Below, in pieces: positions 11,172-21,328 of a stretch of 64,000 nt of DNA. This stretch comes from Hygrocybe punicea (lineage: Eukaryota > Basidiomycota > Agaricomycetes > Agaricales > Hygrophoraceae). The notes below the pieces were generated by a model. It searched no databases. It was not told the DNA's origin and saw only the letters and a program-made list of their open reading frames with translations. The first letter of the stretch is position 1, and every line of letters starts with the position of its first letter. The DNA lies in assembly GCA_963556145.1 (NCBI GenBank), contig OY744465.1:5084001-5148000 (forward strand), written 5' to 3'. The translations under genes and the position numbers were made by a program.

Positions 11172-12535
11172 GATTTGGAAAAAAAAATGGGGATTCGCAC
11201 CATTGGCGAACTTCTTATATACGGAAATCGGATGGTTCCGACTGCAGGAGGCGTCAGCGCCTCAACATGTCCGTTGGACCGCAAATAAATGTTCCACTCT
11301 TTTGGGGAACCAAGGAGTGCAAGGGGCCTGTTACGATTATCAGCAGGAATAAAGGACAAAGAGAGACATGAACGTGCATGTACACGTAATGTCGCTAAGG
11401 CGAGAAGGGACATATATCAACGGGACGGGAAAAAAGGTCGCAACCGGCAAGTGTTTGTTTTACGAACAAGTAAATGCCGCCGGAGTACATTTGTTCAAAG
11501 GATAGATCCACAGCAGTGTGCTTGCGAGAGTCCAATATATACCATGTAAGATCTGGAGTCCAGTCGTCGTGGATTGCAGATGTCCAAAATCGACCGCACG
11601 AGACCTTCAAGGAGGCCGTAGATCTAGCAAGAATTGAATGCATTTGTTGAAGACGTCAGTCATGATGTGATAATCTTATACGTGATTGTTGAATTTCAGT
11701 ACACGATGCAGATTTCGGGATCTGTTTCAAAGTCACCTTGAGGTCATTGTTGCATTGTTCTACGCCCTCAAGCCGTCGGTGCCGAGCAAGAAAGTTAATG
11801 GTTATCTGGCTGGCGCCAATCCAGACTAGTACCGTTCCTGAGAGTGGAGTTTAGCTTACTCAGTGTCACTGGCACGGTCGTTGAGATCACCGGGGAAGTG
11901 TTCCAGTATCGGGGCCATGCAACCAGGAGCTGATACAGATACAAATGAACATTCAGAACTTTAGAAGAAGGCGACAAACGTACGAACTGCTTTCCGGGGT
12001 GGTGAAAATAATCCCAGCAAAAGAATGCCGGGTCAGGCGAAGTTCAACGTGGCAACCGTAGTTCCGATGAACCTCAAGGCATACACGTTCTTTACTACTA
12101 AAGAAAACAAGCAGTTGGCCGTTGAACTAGCGCCATAATGGCTGTCCAACCGGCGGAAATTTTGAATGCGTTTTGTTTCCCTTTGTTTTTTAGTGTCGAC
12201 CAAATTCTCACAAAGCGGATGAAGCCGACTGTCGCCGAGACTATCTTTTTTTTTTTTTACAATTTTCATTAGATTTTCAGCATGTGTTTACGTATACATA
12301 AATTTGAGCCTTGAAGCTTGAAGCTTGAAGCTTCAAGTAGTGGACACAGGATAGGTTTTAATAGACGTACGCCGACATTCTAATCTCCTCGCGTAGGATC
12401 GCAGAAATGCTTGATGCCATGTCAACGATACTTAGAAACAATGTGAAAAAACGGAGAACTCTCACATTCAATCGGGCAGCGTGACTGGGCTTATGGGCTT
12501 GGGTCCGACACGAATACCCGTACCTGTCGCCGAAC
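11172..12535. other. Intergenic stretch, no gene supported
   Basis: About 1.4 kb upstream of the inhibitor gene. Minus-strand open frames at 11395-11643 and 12033-12269 have no family landmark and no convincing splice partners. A short tandem of GAAGCTT at about 12310-12338 resembles the one near 203-228. An A/T run lies at 12246-12260. Confidence 0.4.
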
Positions 12536-14050
12536 TCAGGAGTTGCTGATGGTGACAGGTGGCAGGCTTACCAGCAATTCTCCTTCAAAGGGCCAACCTC
12601 TAAAAGATGTACGGCACCCAATCAGCGCTCGATACACAAACAGAGAAAAGGCGTACCATTGCGTCGTTGTTGGTCTGCCCACAAATGTAGGTGCTCGTGG
12701 ATGATTTGGGTAATACATTGCAGGCACATCGGGTCTTGCTTATCCCAGTCAGTGTAAGAAGGACCTCTGAGTCCATGTATTTCATCCAGTAACGTGGCAG
12801 TCGAGAAAGATGCTTGTAAGATTCGGTCACGAAGTGGAACCGAATCGGTCATATTTCGTATCAGGTGTCCCTTGAGGAGGGCGGTGATAGCATGTGGAGT
12901 TAGTGTCCCCTTTAACAAATGCCAGTCTTCCTCGAATTGTTAGCGAAGTACACGGGCGAGAATGGATGCTTACTGGTCTTATTCCACAAGGCGGGCCCGG
13001 CTTTTGACTGGCAAATGCAACCTAGAGAACATTCAGAATCAGGACGAGCCGATAAGAGGATGATTTTGTGCATGCATTCATCATTCTCTCCGTTGACCTT
13101 GTCCAGAATAGTCTCGTACGGCGGTAAGATCGCGATATCCCGCTCCTCGAATATCCGCCGCAAAGGACCAAAAAAATATTCAGACAACAATGGATGAAAA
13201 TCGTATATCGAAGATTCCTCCAGCGCGCTTACGACGGCATTTGTGGAGGCTTCCCGAAACATTCGCCCAATGACTACAGGGCCAGCCGCTAGGGAGGAGT
13301 CAAGGCGAGCTTTAATGTCGAAGGATGTTAATATGTTTAATATTCAGAGGGTAATAGCAACGAACCATTAACCCCCTGCGCTGTGGACGCCCACGTCGCC
13401 GTTTCTGTTAGGAAAACAGCAATATTGTTGATCTCGAGCAAATCTTGTGAGGTATAGGTGTTGAGGAATGTTGTTTGTACTTCGTGTTCTGTGTCCAATT
13501 CCTCTTCCTCTTCTTCCGCGACTTCAAGTTCAGCCATATTTAACAATGAGAAATTGTTTTGAAATATCCAGAAGTTATACATGGCACGATGAAAACGCAG
13601 GGATTCGAGCTCAGAAAGCTGGCTGGTTCTTGACGTTCGGTCCTTGTGTCTAATTTAATTCATTTGAGAATGGCCGGACAAACTTCAACATCGCACGATG
13701 TACCTCAAACTGAACAAGTCTTCAAGGTCCTCCACGACTTTTGTATTTCCCTGAAGCAATCTCATCTCATCAAGTTTGATTACTGTGGTTGCGTCAATCG
13801 TGATCAAGCTGTCCCCAGGTGCGATTGGGTTGTGCAACAATTGACGTCGAGCCAACATCAGGGCATGCGGCAGAGCGGAACCGACGATATTGTATGCCAC
13901 CGCACGCATTATTGAATTTGGATGTGCTTGAAAGACGGCGAGAACAGACTTGCAAGATAATACACTTGATTGAAGTGTTTCAAGGTCTGACAAAATGCGC
14001 AGAATGCGGTCGGTAATATCATTGTGGAGCGGAAAGCGACTGGCATCCAT
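12536..14050 (-). CDS. F-box-like hypothetical protein of an expanded mushroom family
   Basis: Start ATG at 14050. Residues 1 to about 45 read as an F-box-like helix set (FPLHNDITDRILRILSDLET, then LQSSVLSCKSVLAVFQAHP), followed by the conserved MRAVAYNIVG. F-box proteins recruit targets to SCF ubiquitin ligases; that role is an inference. Exon 1 ends at a GTACAT donor after DLFSLR and continues in frame into the exon with HKDRTSRTSQL, MYNFWIFQNNFS and an acidic EEEEEELDTE segment. Further exons contain YDFHPLLSEYFFGPLRRI, ILPPYETILDKVNGEN and MCLQCITQIIHEHLHLWAD; the stop is at 12536. At least four introns; those between 12600 and 13380 were only roughly located. I know the pattern as a multigene hypothetical family in agaricomycetes but no member with proven function. 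Confidence 0.65.
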
Positions 14051-14269
14051 GGTGATGGTTCTGTCAGAGCTCAGGTCGGACTTCGAGCTGAGTCTCCTAA
14101 ATTTACTGACTCAATAATAACACGCACACGTGACCAATATTTAATTATTTAATAGGCGCTTCAAAACAGGTGGTTGCGCTGGCAGAACTTAGGACCCTGA
14201 CGGGCCATCAGGAAAACTCAAAACAGCTTAAAGTTGCTTAATCATTCTTAATTCTGCTTGGAAATGTAG

Positions 14270-14457
14270 CTAAGCAAGAAAAAGCTGATTCTGGTCTAAG
14301 CAGGTTCTACTTAGCACTAAGCTGTCTGCTTATCGCTAAGCGGTGCTGCTTGGCACTAAGCAGTACTGCTTATGCTGCTTAGTACCAGCCAGCCTTGCTT
14401 AGGGTCAGCCAGCCTAACTTAGGCCAAGTAGCCTTGCTTAGCACCAGCCAGCCTCGC
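14270..14457. repeat. Degenerate short tandem repeat (GCTTAGCACC type), left part
   Basis: Imperfect ~21-bp tandem units built on GCTTAGCACCAAGCAG, with variants TACTTAGCACTAAG and GCTTAGGGTCAGCC. The array continues at 15073-15180. The two parts were one array before the solo LTR inserted, as shown by the 4-bp duplication TCGC on both sides of the LTR. Confidence 0.75.
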
Positions 14458-15072
14458 TGTAGAGGCTCCAGGCCGTCTGGACCCGAATCCTCTTCATATC
14501 CCACTTCATCCCCGTCCATTCCCATTCATGTATCGTCGATTCCGCCCGATTCCGGTCCTCTCCGTCGATTCCGGTCCGGATTCCACCTCCGGATTCGTTC
14601 CTACATGCACTGCAATGTCCCTAACGACCCGGAATCACTACATATATAGTTATATATCATGTATCTACGTTTCCCGCCTCCTAGTACATAGCATTCCTCC
14701 ACTCCACTCCACTCCTATCAGTTACAGCCTTCGGTTGTAGTACATAGTTACTACAAGCACAGGATCACTCCCAGTAGTATAAAAGATGTACCCTTATACT
14801 ACAACTATATCATATATCACCACATTGCACCGTATCATATTGCACCATATCATATTACATCCCTTCAGTTCTATTTCTTAGTCCTCACTTCGTATCGTCT
14901 CCATATTAGTCTTCGTACTCCACTCCCTTCACTTCCCCTCTGATCCGGAACCCTGGATTCAGGTTGGATTGACTAGACACCTTAGAAAGACTTTACTCCT
15001 CTGATCACTTCTTAGCTGATCACCCTTTCCGTAGATTCCTATTCCGGGTCTACAACCGAACTCGCCGTCACA
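14458..15072 (+). mobile_element. Solo LTR of the same family as the 28-33 kb retrotransposon
   Basis: A 615-bp LTR starting TGTAGAGGCTCC and ending CCGTCACA, flanked by TCGC direct repeats (14454-14457 and 15073-15076). Read on the plus strand it matches the reverse complement of the 579-bp LTRs at 28224 and 32536 over most of its length, including TAGTATAAAAGATGTAC (promoter TATA). It differs by scattered substitutions and a CATATCATATTGCACC-type insertion of about 40 bp near its middle. A solo LTR with one TSD is the usual product of LTR-LTR recombination. Confidence 0.9.
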
Positions 15073-15180
15073 TCGCTTAGCACCGGTCAGCCTTGCTTAG
15101 CACCAAGCAGGCCTTGCTTAGCACCAAGCAGGCCTTGCTTAGCACCAAGCAGCCTTACTTAGCGTCAAGCAGCCTTCCAA
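15073..15180. repeat. Degenerate short tandem repeat, right part
   Basis: Continuation of the array at 14270-14457. Here the units are more regular, about four copies of a ~21-bp unit with the core CTTAGCACCAAGCAG. Confidence 0.8.
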
Positions 15181-15549
15181 TCACCACTGGAATGCTTCCC
15201 AAGCGCCAGCAAATGGTCCACTGTCACATTTTTAAGCATCTCCCAACCTGAGTTAAGCACTTAAAAAGCGGTAAGCTAAATTCAAGTCCAATTAAGAAAT
15301 AAAAAGCCGACATAAGATGTTACTAAAAATGAAAGCCAGAACAATAGTCCATTGAAGGGTGGAAAATGATATTTCGGGTATTCTGCTGAAGTTGAATTCA
15401 GCATAGTGCAACAGAAATTGAAAGTAAAACATGGTGGGAGCAGGAGCGGGGCAGCAAGCAATCAAAATGACCAATAAAATGAGCACATGAAGCAAATGTG
15501 TATTGATTCTGCCAGTTATGTCATTTTACAGAATTGGAATCCAAATAAC
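15181..15549. other. Intergenic, no gene supported
   Basis: AT-rich DNA between the short repeat array and the pseudogene. Nothing recognisable. Confidence 0.35.
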
Positions 15550-17670
15550 TTAATTGAACTTACAATCATCGTCCGAGTCCAAGAGGTCGACAATCAAGGT
15601 ACAAGTTCCATTGACATCCATAGCATCGGATGTGCTCCTCGATCCACTGGCACTAGCATGGTTATGCACTACCACTAATGCTTTGGCCTTCTGGACAATC
15701 TTCTCCAATGACGACAAGCGATGGCCTTCATTTACAAACTGCATATGAGCATGAGTAACAGTACCCCATGCCATGTCATTGAATGATGACGACTCTTGAG
15801 TGCCATTGTTGGAGGCAATATATTTCAGTAACATAAAGCCCTTGCTGCCTTTGGACGCCTTGGAATCCAGCACCATTTGAAGTGTAATCGTTCTTGTGGC
15901 CCATAGTTTCAAGGCACGTTGAACCTTGCCAAAGAATTGTGTCAAATGGAGTAAAGGAGCAGATGGAAGACTTACTGATGCAGCGGCTAGCACAAGGCCA
16001 CCACGATCAGGTTTTTCAGCACTCTTCAGACCTGGATCTTTGATGGCGCCATGAATTGCACTGAAGTGAGCTGCAAAGGTGCGGAGAACAAGTGGGCCAC
16101 AGAAGACCCCTTTGTATTGCTAAACAAACAGTTAGAAATGATTCAATCCACGAAATAAGGCTTACACGAGGGTCAGAGGAACTAGAATTGGCATAGAGGA
16201 ATTTAAGATTTTCGAGGCCATCCCTGGCCACACATTGCCGAGCTTCATCTGTCGCGAGGTCATCTTTTGATTCGAAAAAAGCATTCACTACCGATACGCC
16301 TGTGGATCCAATAACGCTTCGCCAACCATCCGACACTCGTTGTTGGGCCTGGGTAGAAGAGTAAGTCAAATCCATCAGACACGACATAAGACTGACCACT
16401 GCAAAAACTGCGCCATCGATGGTGACCTTATGTTGGATAGTTTTTCCGTAAACCGCCTGCCAGATTTTTTGCATTGCAGTTTTAGCCTCAACATCATCCA
16501 CATTCCAAGGGTCTTCCAGCTGAGCAACAAACAAAATATACGTCGGAATAAATATCTTGTGCCATTGGCCACCTTCATTGCAACCTGCAGGGAGATCAGA
16601 TGTGTGCCATTTAGAGCCAGCACGTTGAGTTCCAGCGATTTTGACAGGCTTGGGGGTGTTCTCGATCTCGACAATATCCTAGAAGACAATTAGCACGTTT
16701 ATCTACAGTAATAATCATGACGTACCATATTCGTTAAGCGAACTTTGCCTTTGACAGGGCTTGAGACTGCTGCATTTCTTTCTTCACCAAATGCCTCATC
16801 CTCGTCATCCAGACCACCCATTAGCTTGAGACCAGTATCGACATCCTGCGCAATAGATCCATGATCGGATTTGCGGTCAGATGATATTGTAATGGTATTG
16901 GTGAGAACCGATTTGGAAGAGCGAGTTGAGGAATTGACCAATGTATTGGAAGACTTGGTAGCGGCTTTGCCCTTCGACTTCAAGTTGGGTTCAGGTGTGA
17001 AGGTGTTGACTGTGGTTGTCCAGTTCGTCACCCTCTTTTCAACAGGTGCAGGAACGCTGTAAAGCGAGAAATAATAAAGGGTGGTTTCGTCAAGAGTAAG
17101 CATGTGACTTAAATGGGCCGGGATCAACAAACCTGTCCTCGTGCATCTTTTTCCCATGTGATCCCTTATCAAGGAGCTGCATGCTTTTGTCTTCTTTGTC
17201 TCCTCCCCCCACCTCGCTAGCAGACTCCTTTTTCTTGGCGTCAATGGCCTCTCACACTTTCGGCTTTGGCTCCTTCTTCACGATGGTTTCAGTGGGTTTC
17301 TTCTTTTTCTCCAGCTGCAATTCGAATTCTGATACCCCGTCATCTGAATCCGTAGTCGTTGGATTGTCGGAAGCCTGTGGGTCCCTTTTTCCATCGTAGA
17401 GCGCAACCTCTAAATGGCTACTAGTGCGGTGAAGGGGCCTCTTGTGCTCTTGAACAGGCTTGGGCTGGGGGGTTGCTTCGTTCATATCCTCCTCGGTCAT
17501 TTTCTCCTCCAACGCACTTCTTGATGCCTTCCTCTTTTTTCATCCTTTTCGCCCTTTTCTCTTCCTCAGCCCTTTCATTGTCAGCATCTATTTCGGCTCG
17601 AGTTCAACATTTCTTCTTCGCCAACGGGGCACCTGGGTGCGCATCAGCGGTTTTAGCACGTGTGGTCATG
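15550..17670 (-). pseudogene. Transposon-associated hypothetical protein (possibly DUF6532-like), broken by stops
   Basis: Multi-exon minus-strand gene relic. A lysine- and acid-rich N-terminal part (about 17670-17130) contains RAEEEKRAKRMKKEEG, then a Ser/Thr-rich linker, then a globular part with IFIPTYILFVAQLEDPW, IWQAVYGKTIQHKVT, SDGWRSVIGSTG, VERALKLWATRT and WGTVTHAHMQFVNEG. The globular part resembles the large mushroom family, possibly DUF6532, often found next to transposases; this assignment is from memory and weak. In-frame TGA codons stop the protein at 17604-17606 and 17252-17254. The second reads naturally as a CGA (Arg) changed to TGA. Splice sites between the later exons still look canonical, so decay is recent. 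Role unknown. Confidence 0.55.
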
Positions 17671-18044
17671 GAGGATTTTCCGGTGGGCATCGCAGGCAAG
17701 AAGTGATGTGCTGGCAAAGAGGTAAGTGTGTGAAATTTTTTCAAGTCAACACATTGCGTGACTTTGCAAAAAAAAGCTCTCAAGTTTGAACACTGCATCT
17801 GTTGACATGCCCACTACTCGTAACTTGAGGGTCCGTAATGCCCACAATGCCTCCTCCAACCCCCCTTTGCTGCCTTGCATTTGAACAGTGCACGCATTTT
17901 TTCTGATCAAAATCAGGTCTCAGGAAACACACTTGAGCAACTCACCCGCTCCTGGGCCATGGCCCTTCTTCACAACCCACCACCCCAGAACCTGAGCTGA
18001 GCCAGCCACCGCTCCCAGAGAACAGGCCGTTTTGCTGCTCCTTT
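17671..18044. other. Spacer between two transposon-related genes
   Basis: No gene supported. It contains CCCACTACTCG at about 17809, which could belong to a transposon terminus, but no matching inverted end was found to the right of the transposase. Confidence 0.3.
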
Positions 18045-20560
18045 TTGGGGTGCAACTCTTCTTTCAGGAATCAAGCTGGATTAACCCGACATAGACGCGC
18101 CTCACATCCACATCAATCAGACCCCATCCTACCGACGAGTCCCTCCCTTTCTCCCACAGGCACTCCATCACATGGTGAAAATGCAGAGCGACCACTTGAT
18201 ATCCCTATGTCAAATCCAGCAAATTACTTCCGTGCCCCGTTGTCTCCTTCAAGTCCAGCCCTGCATGGGATGGGTGAATCATGTCCTGGCAGCCCAATCT
18301 ATAGTGAGGTGGATGAACACCCATACCAAAGTGATGAGCACCTATATCACAGCAATGAGCACCTCTATCATAGCGACGACTCAGAGCACCTATGTCAAAG
18401 CAACGACTCAGAGCACCTATATCAAAGTGACGACTTGGAGCACCTGTATCAAAGTGACGACTTGGAGCACCTATATCAAAGTGACGAGCACCTACACCAA
18501 GACAACGAGCACCTACATCAAGAAAATGAGCACCTACACCAAAACAACGAGCATGACCTGGATCGGGGCTACGACGATAACATGATGGACCAGGCTGCTA
18601 ATAGACGAGAGGAATCCAAACATGCTGGCATAAAGTGGTCATACCACCCCCTTATCAATGGTATGTACTAACTCCCTAGCTATTTCGCATCCAAACTAAT
18701 TCTTCCTCAGGCAGACCTTGTGACATGCATGGAAATTACTTGCCTCCCAATACCGCTCCTCCCCCTCACCGTCCTACCAATGATCCTGAAGATTGGACTC
18801 CTTATGGCGAGCAGCTGGAATTTGAAACAGCAGATTTCCTGTTCAGGCACAACCAGATGTCCGGGGGTGATATCAACATGCTACTCAAACTCTGGGAAGC
18901 CTCCCTCACCAAGCACGATGGTAATCCGCCATTCAGGTCTCATGAAGACCTATACAACACAATTGACTCTACGCTGCTCGGTGATGTCCAGTGGGAAAGC
19001 TTCTGCATTCGATATGGTGGTGATATGCCTGCAGGTGAAGTGCCTTCATGGCTGAATGCCGAATTCCATGTGTGGTTCCGTGATCCCTGCACTATTGTCC
19101 GAAACCTCCTCTCGAACCCAGACTTTGACGACGAGTTTGACTATTCACCTGTTCAGGAGTATGACAAAGATGGAAACCATCGGTTCCAAGATTTGATGTC
19201 TGGTGACTGGGCCTGGAAGCAAGCAGTACGGCCTCTTCTCTGCTCTACAGCCTTAGCCTCATTTTATTTTCCTCATTCAGGACATTATAGCAGAAGATCC
19301 TGAGACACATGGATCTATGTTTGTTCCAATAATTCTGGGAAGTGATAAGACCACAGTGTCTGTGGCTACAGGTGACAACGAGTATTGGCCACTGTATCTC
19401 TCTATTGGAAACATCCATAACAATGTGCATTGAGCACACCATAATGGTGTCGTATTATTGGGTTTTTTGGCCATCCCAAAAAGTGTGTTTGATGCCATCT
19501 TGTAATGCATGTTATTATTAATATCTCCAACAGCTGATAAGAAATACTCCGGGGATGCCAAATTTAGGAAATTCCGCCGTCAATTGTTCCATTCATCGCT
19601 TGCTCGAATACTCGAATCTCTCAAGCCCGGAATGATGAAACCTGAGGTTGTTCGCTGTCCAGATGGACATTACCGGCGTGCTATCTATGGCCTAGGACCT
19701 TATATCGCTGATTACCCTGAGCAAGCACTTCTTGCATGTATTGTGCAAGGGTGGTGCCCAAAGGATTGATTTATTTTCTTGTATTTTATTCATGTTGCTG
19801 ATTCCATCTAAAAGATGCAGAATGCCATTGGGTGTGCCAGATGGGGGGGGTATGAGACACTGTCATGAGCATACAGATGTATTAGTGGAGGAGTTACAGT
19901 TAGGTGTATTGTGGGATGAATATGGACTTGTTGGTGACGTCGTGGTAAATTACTTTACTTTACTTTACTTTTCTTGCCAAATTAATATGTTTACAGCCAT
20001 TTACAAACTATTTCCCTTGTGCAGACATTCACGAGCTCCTCGCTCCCGATCTTCTCCATCAAGTCATCAAAGGAACCTTCAAGGACCACCTCGTCACCTG
20101 GATTCAGAAATATCTCCTCATACGCCACAGAGAAGCACGCTCAAATGAGATTTTGGATGATATAGACAGACAGTATGACCATTTTCCTGCAGCTGTGCTA
20201 AGCTCACCTCTCTGCTCAGGATTGCTTCTGCTGCTCCATTTGCAGGTTTACGATGATTCCCTGAAGGCCGAAAGTTTAAACAGTGGACCGGCGACAATTC
20301 CAAAGCATTGATGAAGGTAGGCTTATCGACCTTCCCACCTCAATAGTTTAGTAAACGTCTTCAGGTTTTTCTGCATGCAATTGTTGGACATGTACCTCCG
20401 GATATGGTAAAGGCTTTACGAGCCTTCATGGAGTTCTGCTACATTGCCCATCACAATGTTCAAGATACAAAATCCCTTGCCGCATTGACTGAAGCACTTG
20501 AGCGTTTCCATAAATGCCGAGTTGTATTTGAAGAATCTGGTGTTCGACCGGATGGTTTTG
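18045..20560 (+). pseudogene. Plavaka-type (CACTA superfamily) transposase, truncated
   Basis: DNA transposase of the Plavaka group, widespread in agaricomycetes. Starts with a C2H2-like finger region (FRNQAGLTRHRRASH), then a degenerate repeat encoding HLYQSDD-type units. After an intron it enters the conserved core: DPEDWTPYGEQLEFETADFL, MSGGDINMLLKLWEASL, YNTIDSTLLGDVQWESF, FRDPCTIVRNLLSNPDF, FQDLMSGDWAWKQA, GSMFVPIILGSDKTTVSVAT, KFRKFRRQLFHSSL, YGLGPYIADYPEQALLACIV, then HELLAPDLLHQVIKGTFKDH. A TGA at 19431-19433 interrupts the block after SIGNIHNNVH, where family members have Arg. The coding match ends at VRPDGFALPR near 20565 and the usual C-terminal part is missing. Dead element; termini not found. 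Confidence 0.9.
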
Positions 20561-20570
20561 CTTTACCGAG

Positions 20571-20697
20571 ACTCCAGACCCTACTGGAGAAAAGTGGGAA
20601 AAAGACGAAGCCACGGCAAAGAACATGCTCTTACAGAAGATCCCTGACTCCGTGGCCATGAAGATTTGCCGCATCAGGAAAAACACTTTGGCTCTGT
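20571..20697 (+). pseudogene. Fragment resembling a copia-type Gag (UBN2) protein
   Basis: Forty-one codons in a different frame from the preceding transposase, encoding EKWEKDEATAKNMLLQKIPD followed by SVAMKI and a TGA. The W-x-KDEATAK-x-x-x-x-x-x-IPDS pattern is typical of the Gag polyprotein of Ty1/copia elements (UBN2 family). It abuts the broken end of the Plavaka gene, suggesting a chimeric junction. Short, so confidence is limited. Confidence 0.45.
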
Positions 20698-21328
20698 GAC
20701 ATCCTGGGAACTTATAAAATTCCTAGAGTGTCATAGTGGGCCACAGAGTGTCTTAGAGTGTCTCAGAGTGTCCTAGATTGCCTCATGTCATTGTTAAATG
20801 TGGAAGCATAATTTAGTTCTCAACAACCTCATTGAAACATTGTTTAGACATTTATACACCCATATTATATACCATATAGTCTTATATGAATATGTACTAT
20901 GAAAAAATCCCAGACCAGTTCAGTTTTGATCTGGACCACGAAACGCTTGCCCTTCCCCACACCATCTGACCTCACAACAGTGCTGCACATGTCAATCGAC
21001 ATTGTGAGCCTATGTGCAAGGTGGGATGGGGGTGCTGGGGTGCTGGCTCTCTCCTCTCCTCTCTGACCTCATGAATGCAGGGTTGTAGCAAAACCCGTTG
21101 GCGTCCTCGGACCTGTTGGTGTCCTGAGACCGTGAGTCATCACAGACACCTGGCACATGTCAATTGATATGGCCAGGTGTCGTGTGACGGCTTGGGTGCC
21201 CCTTGACGAACTCAACATCATCAACAGAATGGTCTGGCCAATAGGCCAGAGCTGATCTCGACATGTTGCCCTTGTGTTGCCGTTTTGACGTTGTTGTGGG
21301 GTGGGATGGTAGCATAGGGCATTAACGA
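20698..21328. other. Intergenic repeat-like DNA
   Basis: No gene supported. GAGTGTCYTAGAGTGTC-like short repeats at 20725-20775 and two copies of CACATGTCAATYGAYAT (about 20988 and 21156) suggest remnants of other elements. TAGAGTG units abut the copia-like fragment. Confidence 0.4.
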
